From Woeseiaceae bacterium (GTDB lineage: Bacteria; Pseudomonadota; Gammaproteobacteria; Steroidobacterales; Woeseiaceae): a DNA stretch of 20,694 nt. The DNA lies in NCBI GenBank assembly GCA_022866645.1, contig JALHUQ010000117.1, positions 1-20,694 of the forward strand, written 5' to 3'. This document shows positions 13,605 through 20,694 of the stretch, piece by piece (the first letter of the stretch is position 1; each line of letters starts with the position of its first letter). The notes below the pieces were generated by a model, which saw only the letters and a list, made by a program, of their open reading frames with translations, had not been told where the DNA came from and ran no database searches. Made by a program: the position numbers and the translations under genes.

Positions 13605-14928
13605 TGATGCAGGTTTGAATTCCGCTCGCCTGCCAAACAACCGGGATATGTGGCGCATCGCAGCGCCGATGATACTTTCGAACATATCGGTACCGCTGCT
13701 CGGTATGGTCGATACCGGCGTTACCGGTCACCTCGACAATCCTGCCTACCTGGGTGCTGTCGCCATTGGCGCGACGATATTCACGTTCATTTATATGGGC
13801 ATGAATTTTCTGCGCATGGGAACCACGGGAATCGCCGCACAAAGTTTTGGCGCCGATGACAATGATGGTTTGCGTGCGTCGCTGGGGCAGGCGCTCATCG
13901 TGGGTTTCATCATTGCTATGGCATTGATCGCGTTGCATGTTCCGATCGGCCGACTTGCTCTCGAATTACTGGGCGGCAATGCTGAAACACGAACGTCAGC
14001 CGCAGAATATTTCTCGATCCGTATCTGGAGTGCGCCGGGAACATTGGCGAACTTCGCGTTAGTCGGTTGGTTTATCGGCCTGCAAAATGCACGCATTCCT
14101 CTGCTGATATTCCTGACCATCAATCTGACCAACATCGCTCTCGACTTGCTGTTTGTGGTCGTATTCGGAATGAAGGTCGACGGAGTCGCGTTGGCATCGG
14201 TCATCGCTGAATATTCGGGCTTTTTGGTCGGCGCCGCCTTCGCAATTTCGGCGTTGAAAAAACGTGCCGGCCACTGGCCGTTGGCGCGCCTGACCAACAT
14301 TGCTGAGTACAGGGCGTTCTTCTCGGTCAACGCCAACCTCTTTGTTCGAACCATGGCGCTCATGTTTACTTTGGCTTTTGTCACCGCGCAAAGTGCTCGC
14401 CTGGGCGGCCTGATCTTGGCCGCCAACGCGGTGCTATTGAATTTCCAGCATTTGACGTCTTTCGGTCTCGATGGATTGGCGCATGCCGCTGAAGCCCTGG
14501 TCGGAAAGGCAATCGGCCAGAATCGGCGCGATGCCTTTGAGCATTCCGTAAAATTGACTCTCAAGTGGTCTTTGATTTTCGCGCTTGGATTCACGGTGTT
14601 CTACGCACTCGCCGGACCGCTAATCATAGCGATACTTACTGACCTGCCCGACGTACGCGAAACTGCGATTCGTTATTTGCCCTGGATGATTGCCTCACCG
14701 CTCGTCTCTGTCTGGTGTTTTCTGTATGACGGCGTGTACGTCGGCGCGACGCGCGCCAGAGAGATGCGCAATATCATGGTGTTCTCGACACTATTCGTGT
14801 TCTTGCCCGCCTGGTATTTACTGACTCCTTTGGGCAACCACGGCTTATGGCTGGCCTTCCTGCTATTTATGGCCAGTCGCGGAATAGGCATGCACTTCAT
14901 CTACCGAAGTAAGATATTGGGCGCCTAA
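13594..14928 (+). CDS. dinF: MATE-family efflux transporter, DinF type
   Basis: This 444-residue integral membrane protein has about twelve hydrophobic segments arranged as two MATE repeats, the first beginning at MWRIAAPMILSNISVPLLGMVDTGVTGHL. The arrangement GMVDTGVTGHL with FLRMGTTGIAAQ is characteristic of the DinF branch, whose members export drugs or other organic compounds against Na+ or H+. Substrates cannot be read from sequence. ATG 13594, with GGGAG just before it, overlaps the end of gcdH by 11 bases, so translation is likely coupled. The frame is open a further 69 bases upstream, but that would lengthen the overlap and add no conserved residues. It has no visible LexA box of its own. 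Its 3' end overlaps another MATE gene on the opposite strand. Confidence 0.88.
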   Translation: MLFDDAGLNSARLPNNRDMWRIAAPMILSNISVPLLGMVDTGVTGHLDNPAYLGAVAIGATIFTFIYMGMNFLRMGTTGIAAQSFGADDNDGLRASLGQALIVGFIIAMALIALHVPIGRLALELLGGNAETRTSAAEYFSIRIWSAPGTLANFALVGWFIGLQNARIPLLIFLTINLTNIALDLLFVVVFGMKVDGVALASVIAEYSGFLVGAAFAISALKKRAGHWPLARLTNIAEYRAFFSVNANLFVRTMALMFTLAFVTAQSARLGGLILAANAVLLNFQHLTSFGLDGLAHAAEALVGKAIGQNRRDAFEHSVKLTLKWSLIFALGFTVFYALAGPLIIAILTDLPDVRETAIRYLPWMIASPLVSVWCFLYDGVYVGATRAREMRNIMVFSTLFVFLPAWYLLTPLGNHGLWLAFLLFMASRGIGMHFIYRSKILGA

Positions 14929-16283
14929 CGAGCGTCAGCAATTCTGCAAAGTTCACGCGCAGCACGGCGCGCCCAGACGTAACTCAAAAGGCCTGACAAC
15001 AAATTGGCCGCCGCGTAGGCTCCGAAAATTCCGGCAATTCCAAACCACTGCCGACCAAGAACCGCCATAGGCAGATAGAGAACTATCATTCTCGTGGCAC
15101 TGATATAGACCGCCGGCATGGGTTTACCCAGTCCGTTAAATGCCGCGTTCATCACCATCACAACGCCATAGGCGCCGTAGCTAATGGGCGCGATCCACAA
15201 GAACAGTCGCGTCACGTTGTATACGTCCGGATTTTGGCTAAACAAGGTTGGCAGAAATCCCGACGCAAGTGCCAGTAACAACGCGATCGCCAGGCCGATC
15301 GCCATGCAGAAGACGGCGCACAATCGCAAGGACTGCTGGATTCGTTGCTCCTTGCCCGCCGAGAGGTTTTGCCCGACGAAGGGACCGATAACGGACGACA
15401 AGGCGTAGAACACAACCAAAACCAGTGACTCGATACGCCCGGCAACACCAAACCCTGCGACCGCCTCGGGTCCATAGCGCGCGATCATCGCAGTGATCAG
15501 CGTCATGGCCACCGGAATTATCGCGTTCGTTCCCGCTGCCGGCAGACCGACATGCAAAATATCTCTCCACGACTTTTTTAGTTCCGCGAGGTCGGGCTTG
15601 CTGAAGCTGACCATGTCCAATCGATAGACGAGGAAATAGAGCGTCCCCAGGAACATCATGCCTCTGGCTGACAACGCGGCAGTCGCCGCTCCGTCCAGGC
15701 CCATCGCCGGTATGGGACCGACGCCGAAGATAAAAATCGGATCCAGAATCACGTTCAGAAGCGCACCGGCCATCATGAGCTTGCCTGGCAGCCGCGTGTC
15801 ACCGGTCGCGCGCATGCTGCTGGTTCCGACCATGCCGACGACCAGAAAAGGGACGCCCGTGTAGAGTATCGTCATGAAACTCCGAATCATCGGAATCATG
15901 TCGGCTGGCGCACCCAGCAACTTGAACAACGGGTTGATCGTCAATACGCCGATGCCAGCCATGGTCGCGGTGATCATGAAAGACAGCAGCAGGCTGTCGG
16001 TCGCCAGTCGCCGGGCGCGACGATGGTCATCAGCACCAATCGCACGCGCGACGACAGAGGATGTTCCGGCACCGAGTCCGATGGCGACGCTGGTAATAAT
16101 CATCAGTATCGGAAAACCAAAACTGAATGCGGCCAACGCCAGATCGCCGACCTTGCCGAGGAACCAGGCATCGACAAGAGACTGAGCCATCATCGTCGAA
16201 ATGCCGAACAATATGGGCACGGTCATGTCGACGAGGTGTCGTCCAACCGACCCCTCGGTGAGTTTGGCTTTCCGGGTTTCCAT
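14925..16283 (-). CDS. MATE-family efflux transporter, second type
   Basis: This 452-residue polytopic transporter (about twelve helices) starts METRKAKLTEGSVGRHLVDM, with a first helix VPILFGISTMMAQSLVDAWFLG, then LGAGTSSVVARAIGA and GTSSMRATGDT, which are typical of the MepA/VmrA-like branch of MATE proteins. It is clearly distinct from the adjacent DinF-type gene, so this is not a recent tandem duplication. It begins 30 bases after the sortase gene on the same strand and may be the last gene of the sortase operon, or it may only be a neighbour. Substrate unknown. Its TAG overlaps the TAA of the convergent DinF-type gene (14925-14928). Confidence 0.88.
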   Translation of the reverse strand: METRKAKLTEGSVGRHLVDMTVPILFGISTMMAQSLVDAWFLGKVGDLALAAFSFGFPILMIITSVAIGLGAGTSSVVARAIGADDHRRARRLATDSLLLSFMITATMAGIGVLTINPLFKLLGAPADMIPMIRSFMTILYTGVPFLVVGMVGTSSMRATGDTRLPGKLMMAGALLNVILDPIFIFGVGPIPAMGLDGAATAALSARGMMFLGTLYFLVYRLDMVSFSKPDLAELKKSWRDILHVGLPAAGTNAIIPVAMTLITAMIARYGPEAVAGFGVAGRIESLVLVVFYALSSVIGPFVGQNLSAGKEQRIQQSLRLCAVFCMAIGLAIALLLALASGFLPTLFSQNPDVYNVTRLFLWIAPISYGAYGVVMVMNAAFNGLGKPMPAVYISATRMIVLYLPMAVLGRQWFGIAGIFGAYAAANLLSGLLSYVWARRAARELCRIADAR

Positions 16284-16313
16284 GCAGGCTCTTAAAGTTG
16301 TGTTCTGTACAGA

Positions 16314-16910
16314 CTAATACAGCATCCTGGCAGTCACAACGTAGCGCATAGGTCCACCAGCTTCCCGGGCATCGAAGGGATAGCAGGTAACGAGACTCAA
16401 TATCGCGACGTCGGTGTCGAGCAGCAGACTGCCCTTTCGGGAATCAACGATCTCCGCGGCAACAACCTTGTACAGGTGCCTCACGCCCTTGTTTGATTCA
16501 ATCGTTAGCAGCTCTCCGGAGCGCAGGTTTTTGAGGAATCGGAAATGCGTATCCCTGTGTCCGGCGATCACGGCGTTACCGACCTCGCCGGGCATCGCAC
16601 TTGCGCTCAGGTGCCCCGGGCCGAACGCGAGCGTTCGCCCGGAACTGCCAGCGAGCACAATCAGGTCTACCTCTCCCGATCTCGCTGTCAGTCTCGCAAC
16701 CGGCCACGTGTCGGCCCACGGCCACGGAGTTGCCCGGTTCTCGCCGCTACTCGTCCGCGTCCAGGCGCGCTGCATGAGTTCCTGGGCCAGCCAGGCTTTT
16801 GCCGGTATATAAGCGCCCTGTCCAAGCTGCCAGAACCCGAAGCAAAGAAGACAAGCCACGAGCCAGCGACTCAGAATTCTAGAGGCGGAGTGCACGGCGA
16901 GTGCTTCCAC
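16314..16910 (-). CDS. Class GN sortase (proteobacterial dedicated sortase)
   Basis: This 198-residue transpeptidase is anchored by an N-terminal helix (about 13-31) with its catalytic domain facing the periplasm. The sortase triad is clear: His118 in VIAGHRDTHF, Cys176 in LSLVTCYPF and Arg189 in PMRYVVTARM. The compact sequence and the partner genes identify the class GN sortase of mostly marine Proteobacteria (model TIGR03784, from memory). It should cleave the sorting signal of the protein encoded just upstream. The start is GTG at 16910, 32 bases inside the target gene; GTG 16895 is an alternative that still overlaps. The overlap implies translational coupling with the substrate gene. Confidence 0.92.
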   Translation of the reverse strand: MEALAVHSASRILSRWLVACLLCFGFWQLGQGAYIPAKAWLAQELMQRAWTRTSSGENRATPWPWADTWPVARLTARSGEVDLIVLAGSSGRTLAFGPGHLSASAMPGEVGNAVIAGHRDTHFRFLKNLRSGELLTIESNKGVRHLYKVVAAEIVDSRKGSLLLDTDVAILSLVTCYPFDAREAGGPMRYVVTARMLY

Positions 16911-18978
16911 CAGCCCGAAGTACCGTCAGCAGCAGCAATGCCACCAGCAGTGACAGCAGACCTGTCAGGCGCAATAGAGGCGCGCCTGTCGCTGTTGCAG
17001 GAAAACCGAAGATCGCATTCGTGCTTTGGCCGTATGGCATCAGGTTCGGAACCTGCTCGCTCTTCAACGGGTCGTTGCTGGGACGGACCGGCGTCTTGTC
17101 GACAGCAACAAGACTCGTGTACTTGCTGACAAGATGATGGGTCAGCGCCGTTTCAACAATCACCGCACGGATTTCATCGGGTTCCGACTGACGTCGCTCG
17201 GCGTCCAATAATTCGCCTATGCGTGCGCGCGCCCAAAGCGCAGCGACACCCGGGCTGTCGGACGCGGCTTTGATCGGCAGTTCTGCAGCCCAGCCACCGC
17301 TAGTGGAATTCCCTGTAACACGAACGAGATCACCTTTTCGCATTGCGCCGCTGGCGGCGACCCTGACGGTGACCGGCTCCCCCAAATAAAGATCGGCTAT
17401 CGTCGACGGATAGCTGTCCACTACCACGCCACTTGGCCACTCCACTTCTATGTCGGTTACCTGAGGTTGCTCAAGCTTCTTGAACAAGCCCTGCATTTTT
17501 TCTTTGACCTCATGCAGCGCGCTGATAAAGGTGTAGGAACCACGACCGGCTTCCGCGGCTTTGCGCATGAACCAGCTATTGGGTGCCGAACCAATTCCGA
17601 CAGTGAAAAGGCGAGCGGTGCCGAGTCGATCCTCGATCATGGAAAACAACTCGTCTTCATAGCCCACACTCCCATCGGTGATGAATACCACCTGTCTCAA
17701 GTGCTCTTCCGACGGTTGCGAATCCAGCGCGAGCGCAAGCGCCGGAAGCATTTCGGTGCCGCCATCCGCCTGCAGCTGCTGCACGAAACGCGATGCTTCA
17801 TCGATCGATGCGACGGTGACTGGTTTGCTGTACGCATAGAGCGAGCGCGTCACCGAATTGAATTCGACAATGTTGAATCGATCCGCAGGTTTCAGGCCCT
17901 TGAGCGCCAGCTGCACCGCGGTCTTCGCCTGCTGCATCGACACGCCGTGCATGGAGCCTGAGGTATCGATGACGAATATGGTTTCTCGGGGCATGGTCGC
18001 GGTCGGCAGTTCAGTCGAGTCCGGCGGCATGACCATTAACAGGTAATACGGTTTGCCTGCGATCGTCTCAACAAACGACATCGCTCGCGGGGCGGCCGAT
18101 GGCACGGGACGCCACAACAACTCGAAGTCATGGTCCATCGTAACCGTCCCTGCCGACAGCGATACTTCGTAGCGACCGTTGTCTTCTCCGACGCTAATCG
18201 GGTGATATCGACTCGCGATAATTTCCAGAGGCATTCCGGCGTTGACGCGGGCCGTCAGTGAAAGTTTGTGGCCTTGCGAGGACATCACTTGCGGAGGCGT
18301 GATGGTTGACGCGTCCTGAACCCGATCCGTGTCCGGCGACCAGCCGCTGCCCTTTCGATCGGGCAATGCGGTTCCCGAAATATAACGGGGCGTCAGCGTC
18401 ATCGGGAAGCGAATGCTGAACTGGCCATTTTCGTAGCGTATGTCTTCCAGATACTCGACTTCGATGACCACCCGTTCGCCGGGTGCGATGTTGGCCACAC
18501 TGGTGGTGAACAGATTGGCGCGCTGCTGCTCAACCAGGCTGGCTTTCCTGCCTTCTTGTTTGGCTGTTTCATAGCTTTTTTTCGCCTCTTCCTTTTCCTG
18601 AATTTCACCTTCAATAAATCGTTCGCCGATGTGCAGCCGCATGCGGTCAACTGCCGCTTTATCCGGAAGCGGAAAGACATAGACGCCTTCGACCCAGTCA
18701 GTGCTGGTGTTGCGAAATTCCTGCCGCACCGACACGCGGGCAACGAGGCCACTGATATTCATATCGACGTCTGTATTCAGCAGCGTCGCGGTCGTGTAAC
18801 CGTTCTGCATACGCAACAGCAGGCTGCCCGATTGCATCTCGCTGGGTGTCGGTCCATCGGCAGTCGGGACGTCGGCGGTCGAACCCTCTGCATTGACGGG
18901 TTTCGGTCCCGACAGAAGAACGAGGAACAGGGTGAGTACCCAAAACCACGATTTGGTGTCTGATTGTGTGTGTTGCAC
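16879..18978 (-). CDS. Sortase target protein with VIT and von Willebrand A domains
   Basis: The 699-residue product has a signal peptide (hydrophobic core 12-23, likely cut after Ala30). A VIT domain (about 50-180) is recognised by VRQEFRNTSTDWVEGVYVFPLP. A vWA domain (about 330-500) has a complete metal site: DTSGSM at 338-343, Thr408 in GGTEM and Asp435 in ITDGS. A conserved segment HHLVSKYTSLVAVDKTP lies at 614-630. The C terminus is a sorting signal: FPATA (659-663), a membrane helix (about 668-687) and an Arg-rich tail. This is the inter-alpha-trypsin-inhibitor-like substrate of the dedicated sortase system (TIGR03788, from memory). The start is GTG 18978 with GAGGAG six bases before it. 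Probable role: surface adhesion or attachment to a partner (inference). Confidence 0.93.
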   Translation of the reverse strand: MQHTQSDTKSWFWVLTLFLVLLSGPKPVNAEGSTADVPTADGPTPSEMQSGSLLLRMQNGYTTATLLNTDVDMNISGLVARVSVRQEFRNTSTDWVEGVYVFPLPDKAAVDRMRLHIGERFIEGEIQEKEEAKKSYETAKQEGRKASLVEQQRANLFTTSVANIAPGERVVIEVEYLEDIRYENGQFSIRFPMTLTPRYISGTALPDRKGSGWSPDTDRVQDASTITPPQVMSSQGHKLSLTARVNAGMPLEIIASRYHPISVGEDNGRYEVSLSAGTVTMDHDFELLWRPVPSAAPRAMSFVETIAGKPYYLLMVMPPDSTELPTATMPRETIFVIDTSGSMHGVSMQQAKTAVQLALKGLKPADRFNIVEFNSVTRSLYAYSKPVTVASIDEASRFVQQLQADGGTEMLPALALALDSQPSEEHLRQVVFITDGSVGYEDELFSMIEDRLGTARLFTVGIGSAPNSWFMRKAAEAGRGSYTFISALHEVKEKMQGLFKKLEQPQVTDIEVEWPSGVVVDSYPSTIADLYLGEPVTVRVAASGAMRKGDLVRVTGNSTSGGWAAELPIKAASDSPGVAALWARARIGELLDAERRQSEPDEIRAVIVETALTHHLVSKYTSLVAVDKTPVRPSNDPLKSEQVPNLMPYGQSTNAIFGFPATATGAPLLRLTGLLSLLVALLLLTVLRAGGSTRRALRL

Positions 18979-19110
18979 TGTGCGCTCCTCGATTGCATGT
19001 TTGGCTCTTGATGCTGATTAGGCGGCAGCAATCCGTCGCCCTGTGGACGGCGACATGGCAATGCACCGATGTAATGTGGCAAATTGTGGCTACAGGAATG
19101 GGAGTCCAAC
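18979..19110. promoter_or_regulatory. Divergent regulatory region of the sortase locus
   Basis: This 132-bp spacer must hold the promoters of both the target-sortase unit (left) and the response regulator-kinase unit (right). It contains an inverted repeat, GTCGCC (19035-19040) and GGCGAC (19049-19054), and two direct copies of TGTGGC at 19075-19080 and 19085-19090, exactly 10 bases apart. OmpR-family regulators often bind direct repeats with about one helical turn between them, so these are candidate operators. No confident -35/-10 pair was found. Confidence 0.45.
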
Positions 19111-19803
19111 GTGGCAAAACGCATCGCAATCATTGAAGACGAGGCAGCAATCCGGGATAACTACTCCGCGGCATTTCGCCGTGAGGGCTACGCGGTCGAC
19201 GCGTTCGACGCGAGAGAACCTGCGCTCAATGCGTTTGCCAATCGCCTGCCGGATCTGGTCGTTATTGACATCAATCTCAGGGATGACGTTGAGGGCGGAT
19301 TTGAGTTATGCCGCGAACTGAGAGCCCGCTCGTCCGATCTTCCGATCATTTTTCTGACCGCCAGAGACAGCGAGTTCGACGCGGTATCGGGATTGCGTTT
19401 AGGGGCCGATGACTATCTGACCAAAGACATCAGCCTGCCGCATCTGATGGCACGCGTCGCCGCCTTATTTCGGCGTATGGACGCGATGAAGAAGCCGCAG
19501 GGTGCCGAAAGTCGTATGACACGCGGCGACCTCACGATCGATACCGAACGCATGACGGTGCATTGGCAGGAGCAGACAGTGAGCCTCACGTTAACGGAAT
19601 TCTGGTTGGTACATGTAATGGCGAGGTACCCAGGCCATGTCAAAAACCGGCAACAACTCATGGATGCCGCACAGGCTGTCCTCGACGACAATACGATCAC
19701 ATCGCACATCAAACGTATTCGCCGCAAGTTCATCGCAATAGACGCCGATTTCGATGCCATCGAAACCGTCTATGGGATGGGTTATCGCTGGTTGAGCGAA
19801 TAG
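19111..19803 (+). CDS. pdsR: OmpR-family response regulator of the dedicated sortase system
   Basis: This 230-residue two-component regulator has a receiver domain (about 1-120) and a C-terminal winged-helix DNA-binding domain (about 140-230). The receiver has the acidic pair Glu9-Asp10 in IIEDE, the phosphate acceptor Asp53 in VVIDINL, Thr83 in FLTARDS and Lys105 in YLTKD. The usual Pro after that Lys is Asp here. The DNA-binding domain ends with IETVYGMGYRW, as in OmpR/PhoB proteins. The start is GTG 19111, preceded by GGGAG. The symbol reflects the model for response regulators found with proteobacterial dedicated sortases (TIGR03787, from memory). It is followed after 12 bases by its kinase gene and probably controls the divergent target-sortase unit. 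Confidence 0.9.
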   Translation: MAKRIAIIEDEAAIRDNYSAAFRREGYAVDAFDAREPALNAFANRLPDLVVIDINLRDDVEGGFELCRELRARSSDLPIIFLTARDSEFDAVSGLRLGADDYLTKDISLPHLMARVAALFRRMDAMKKPQGAESRMTRGDLTIDTERMTVHWQEQTVSLTLTEFWLVHVMARYPGHVKNRQQLMDAAQAVLDDNTITSHIKRIRRKFIAIDADFDAIETVYGMGYRWLSE

Positions 19804-19815
19804 TCACTTCAAACG

Positions 19816-20694
19816 ATGAGCCTTACGCGTCAGTTACTTTTGGTCAGCCTGCTGGCGCTGATGTTGCCGTGGGCCGGTTGCGAATTCATACGCGAAACGG
19901 AATCCGCGTTGCGCTCGGGACAGCAGGAGATGCTTGCGGGAACCGCGCGCGCACTCGCCAGTTCGATCGCCCGGTATGCCGAAGAGTACCCCGAACGAAT
20001 TGCGGGCAGCCTGGCGGGCGAGCAATTGTTCCTGCATGCCCTCGGCAAGCGGCCGCAAATCGACGGCTACGTTGACGACTGGCTATTGGACCCTGCCGCA
20101 CTAAAAACACTGCCCGGCAACGACGGGCCGGTTCGAATAGCTGTGGCCACTTATGGCCGGATGGTTTACCTGTATGTCGATGTGAGCGACCGAGTACCGG
20201 TCTTCGCAAGCGCAGAGACCATCATTCTCGATGACGGGCCGCGGTTTGCGGACCGCATCACACTGGTCAGCAGCAGCCCACCCTATCTTGAGGAGCGCAT
20301 CATATTTGCCGCCGAAGCGCCCGGAGCCATCCTTAGTTACAAGCAGGGCAGTTATGGCTTCGCGCCCGAACCGGCGATCACCGCGTACTGGCAGGATGTT
20401 CCCGGCGGCTACCGCGTGGAGGCGCAAATACCGGCCGATATGCTCGGCACCCACCTCGGCGTCATTATCAGCAATACCGCGGATGAAAATGAACGCGCAA
20501 CGCGTATCAGCAGCTACTCCGGGCGACAGCCTTTGCCACTGGTCCGGCCTTCGGCTGAATTGCAGAGAGCTGCAGAGAATCTGGTGCAGCCCGGTATGCG
20601 CATACTCGTTACGGACGCCGCCGGCTGGCGCATCGCCGTGGCCGGTGAATTGTCCGAGTCGACATCCGATCGTTCCTTCGGTGCCGGCTGGTCC
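19816..20694 (+). CDS. pdsS: Sensor histidine kinase of the dedicated sortase system (5' part only)
   Basis: The first 293 residues of an open frame that runs off the right edge are visible. MSLTRQLLLVSLLALMLPWA supplies a membrane helix. The following periplasmic region (about 25-290) has IDGYVDDW (82-89), a strand VYLYVDVSD (117-125) and GGYRVEAQIP (197-206), the layout of family 9 carbohydrate-binding (CBM9-like) domains. The second helix, HAMP, His-kinase and ATPase domains would lie beyond the window, so the kinase call rests on gene order: it directly follows the response regulator, and the sortase-linked kinase (TIGR03785, from memory) is expected here. Start ATG 19816, 12 bases after the regulator stop; the ribosome site is weak. 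Confidence 0.82.
   Translation, partial: MSLTRQLLLVSLLALMLPWAGCEFIRETESALRSGQQEMLAGTARALASSIARYAEEYPERIAGSLAGEQLFLHALGKRPQIDGYVDDWLLDPAALKTLPGNDGPVRIAVATYGRMVYLYVDVSDRVPVFASAETIILDDGPRFADRITLVSSSPPYLEERIIFAAEAPGAILSYKQGSYGFAPEPAITAYWQDVPGGYRVEAQIPADMLGTHLGVIISNTADENERATRISSYSGRQPLPLVRPSAELQRAAENLVQPGMRILVTDAAGWRIAVAGELSESTSDRSFGAGWS

Noticed and set aside
13791..14594. Long minus-strand open frame opposite the DinF-type gene
   Set aside because: The 267-residue translation is Ala/Arg/Asn-rich and resembles a shadow of a membrane protein gene in GC-rich DNA; all MATE signatures are on the plus strand.
16290..16320. LexA-like box (CTGT and ACAG) between the sortase and MATE genes
   Set aside because: The half-sites are 10 bases apart instead of the 8 of the gammaproteobacterial LexA consensus. 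The shorter palindrome TCTGTACAGA alone has no assigned factor.
1..20694. CRISPR arrays, insertion sequences, tRNA or rRNA genes
   Set aside because: None seen: no regular repeat-spacer pattern, no transposase or terminal inverted repeats, and no tRNA-like cloverleaf ends in the short gaps between genes.

Overview
The window is a gene-dense stretch of a gammaproteobacterial chromosome: about 55-60% GC by eye, mostly short intergenic gaps, no RNA genes, no insertion sequences and no CRISPR. Gene order supports the assignment. The dut-coaBC-radC-rpmB-rpmG-mutM-coaD block and the rsmD/ftsY-ftsE-ftsX-rpoH block are both classic gammaproteobacterial clusters. In Escherichia coli they are separate loci, and here they are joined. 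The right end carries a 'proteobacterial dedicated sortase' locus, a set found mostly in marine Proteobacteria, so a marine or sediment gammaproteobacterium is likely (inference; species not identifiable from sequence alone).

Layout. 1-381 (-): 5' part of an exonuclease III/Crc-family gene, divergent from pyrE (475-1122, +), as in Pseudomonas crc-pyrE. 1237-1863 (+): secreted DUF4124 protein, in the place where enterics carry slmA. 1866-3569 (-): dut and coaBC. 3674-5776 (+): radC, rpmB-rpmG with promoter and terminator, and mutM. 5777-6875 (-): coaD and rsmD. 6917-9509 (+): the overlapping ftsY-ftsE-ftsX operon. 9652-10515 (+): rpoH, preceded by a perfect CIRCE operator, the HrcA binding site, and followed by a strong terminator. 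10650-11748 (-): DUF3465 protein and an OmpA-domain lipoprotein, separated by a terminator. 11926-14928 (+): DUF962 membrane protein, glutaryl-CoA dehydrogenase and a DinF-type MATE transporter. 14925-16283 (-): a second MATE transporter, whose end overlaps the first. 16314-18978 (-): class GN sortase and its VIT/vWA target with a C-terminal FPATA-type sorting signal. 19111-20694 (+): the divergent response regulator and the first 293 residues of its histidine kinase, cut by the window end.

How the genes work together. The left two thirds is housekeeping: pyrimidine and dUTP metabolism, CoA synthesis, DNA repair, ribosomal proteins, membrane targeting and division, and heat-shock control. The most interesting regulatory feature is the CIRCE box overlapping a likely rpoH promoter. 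It suggests that the HrcA repressor circuit controls the sigma-32 circuit in this organism. The right end is a self-contained envelope system: a two-component pair with a CBM9-like periplasmic sensor domain, divergent from a dedicated sortase and one substrate. The 132-bp spacer between the two transcription units contains repeats that could be the regulator's binding sites.
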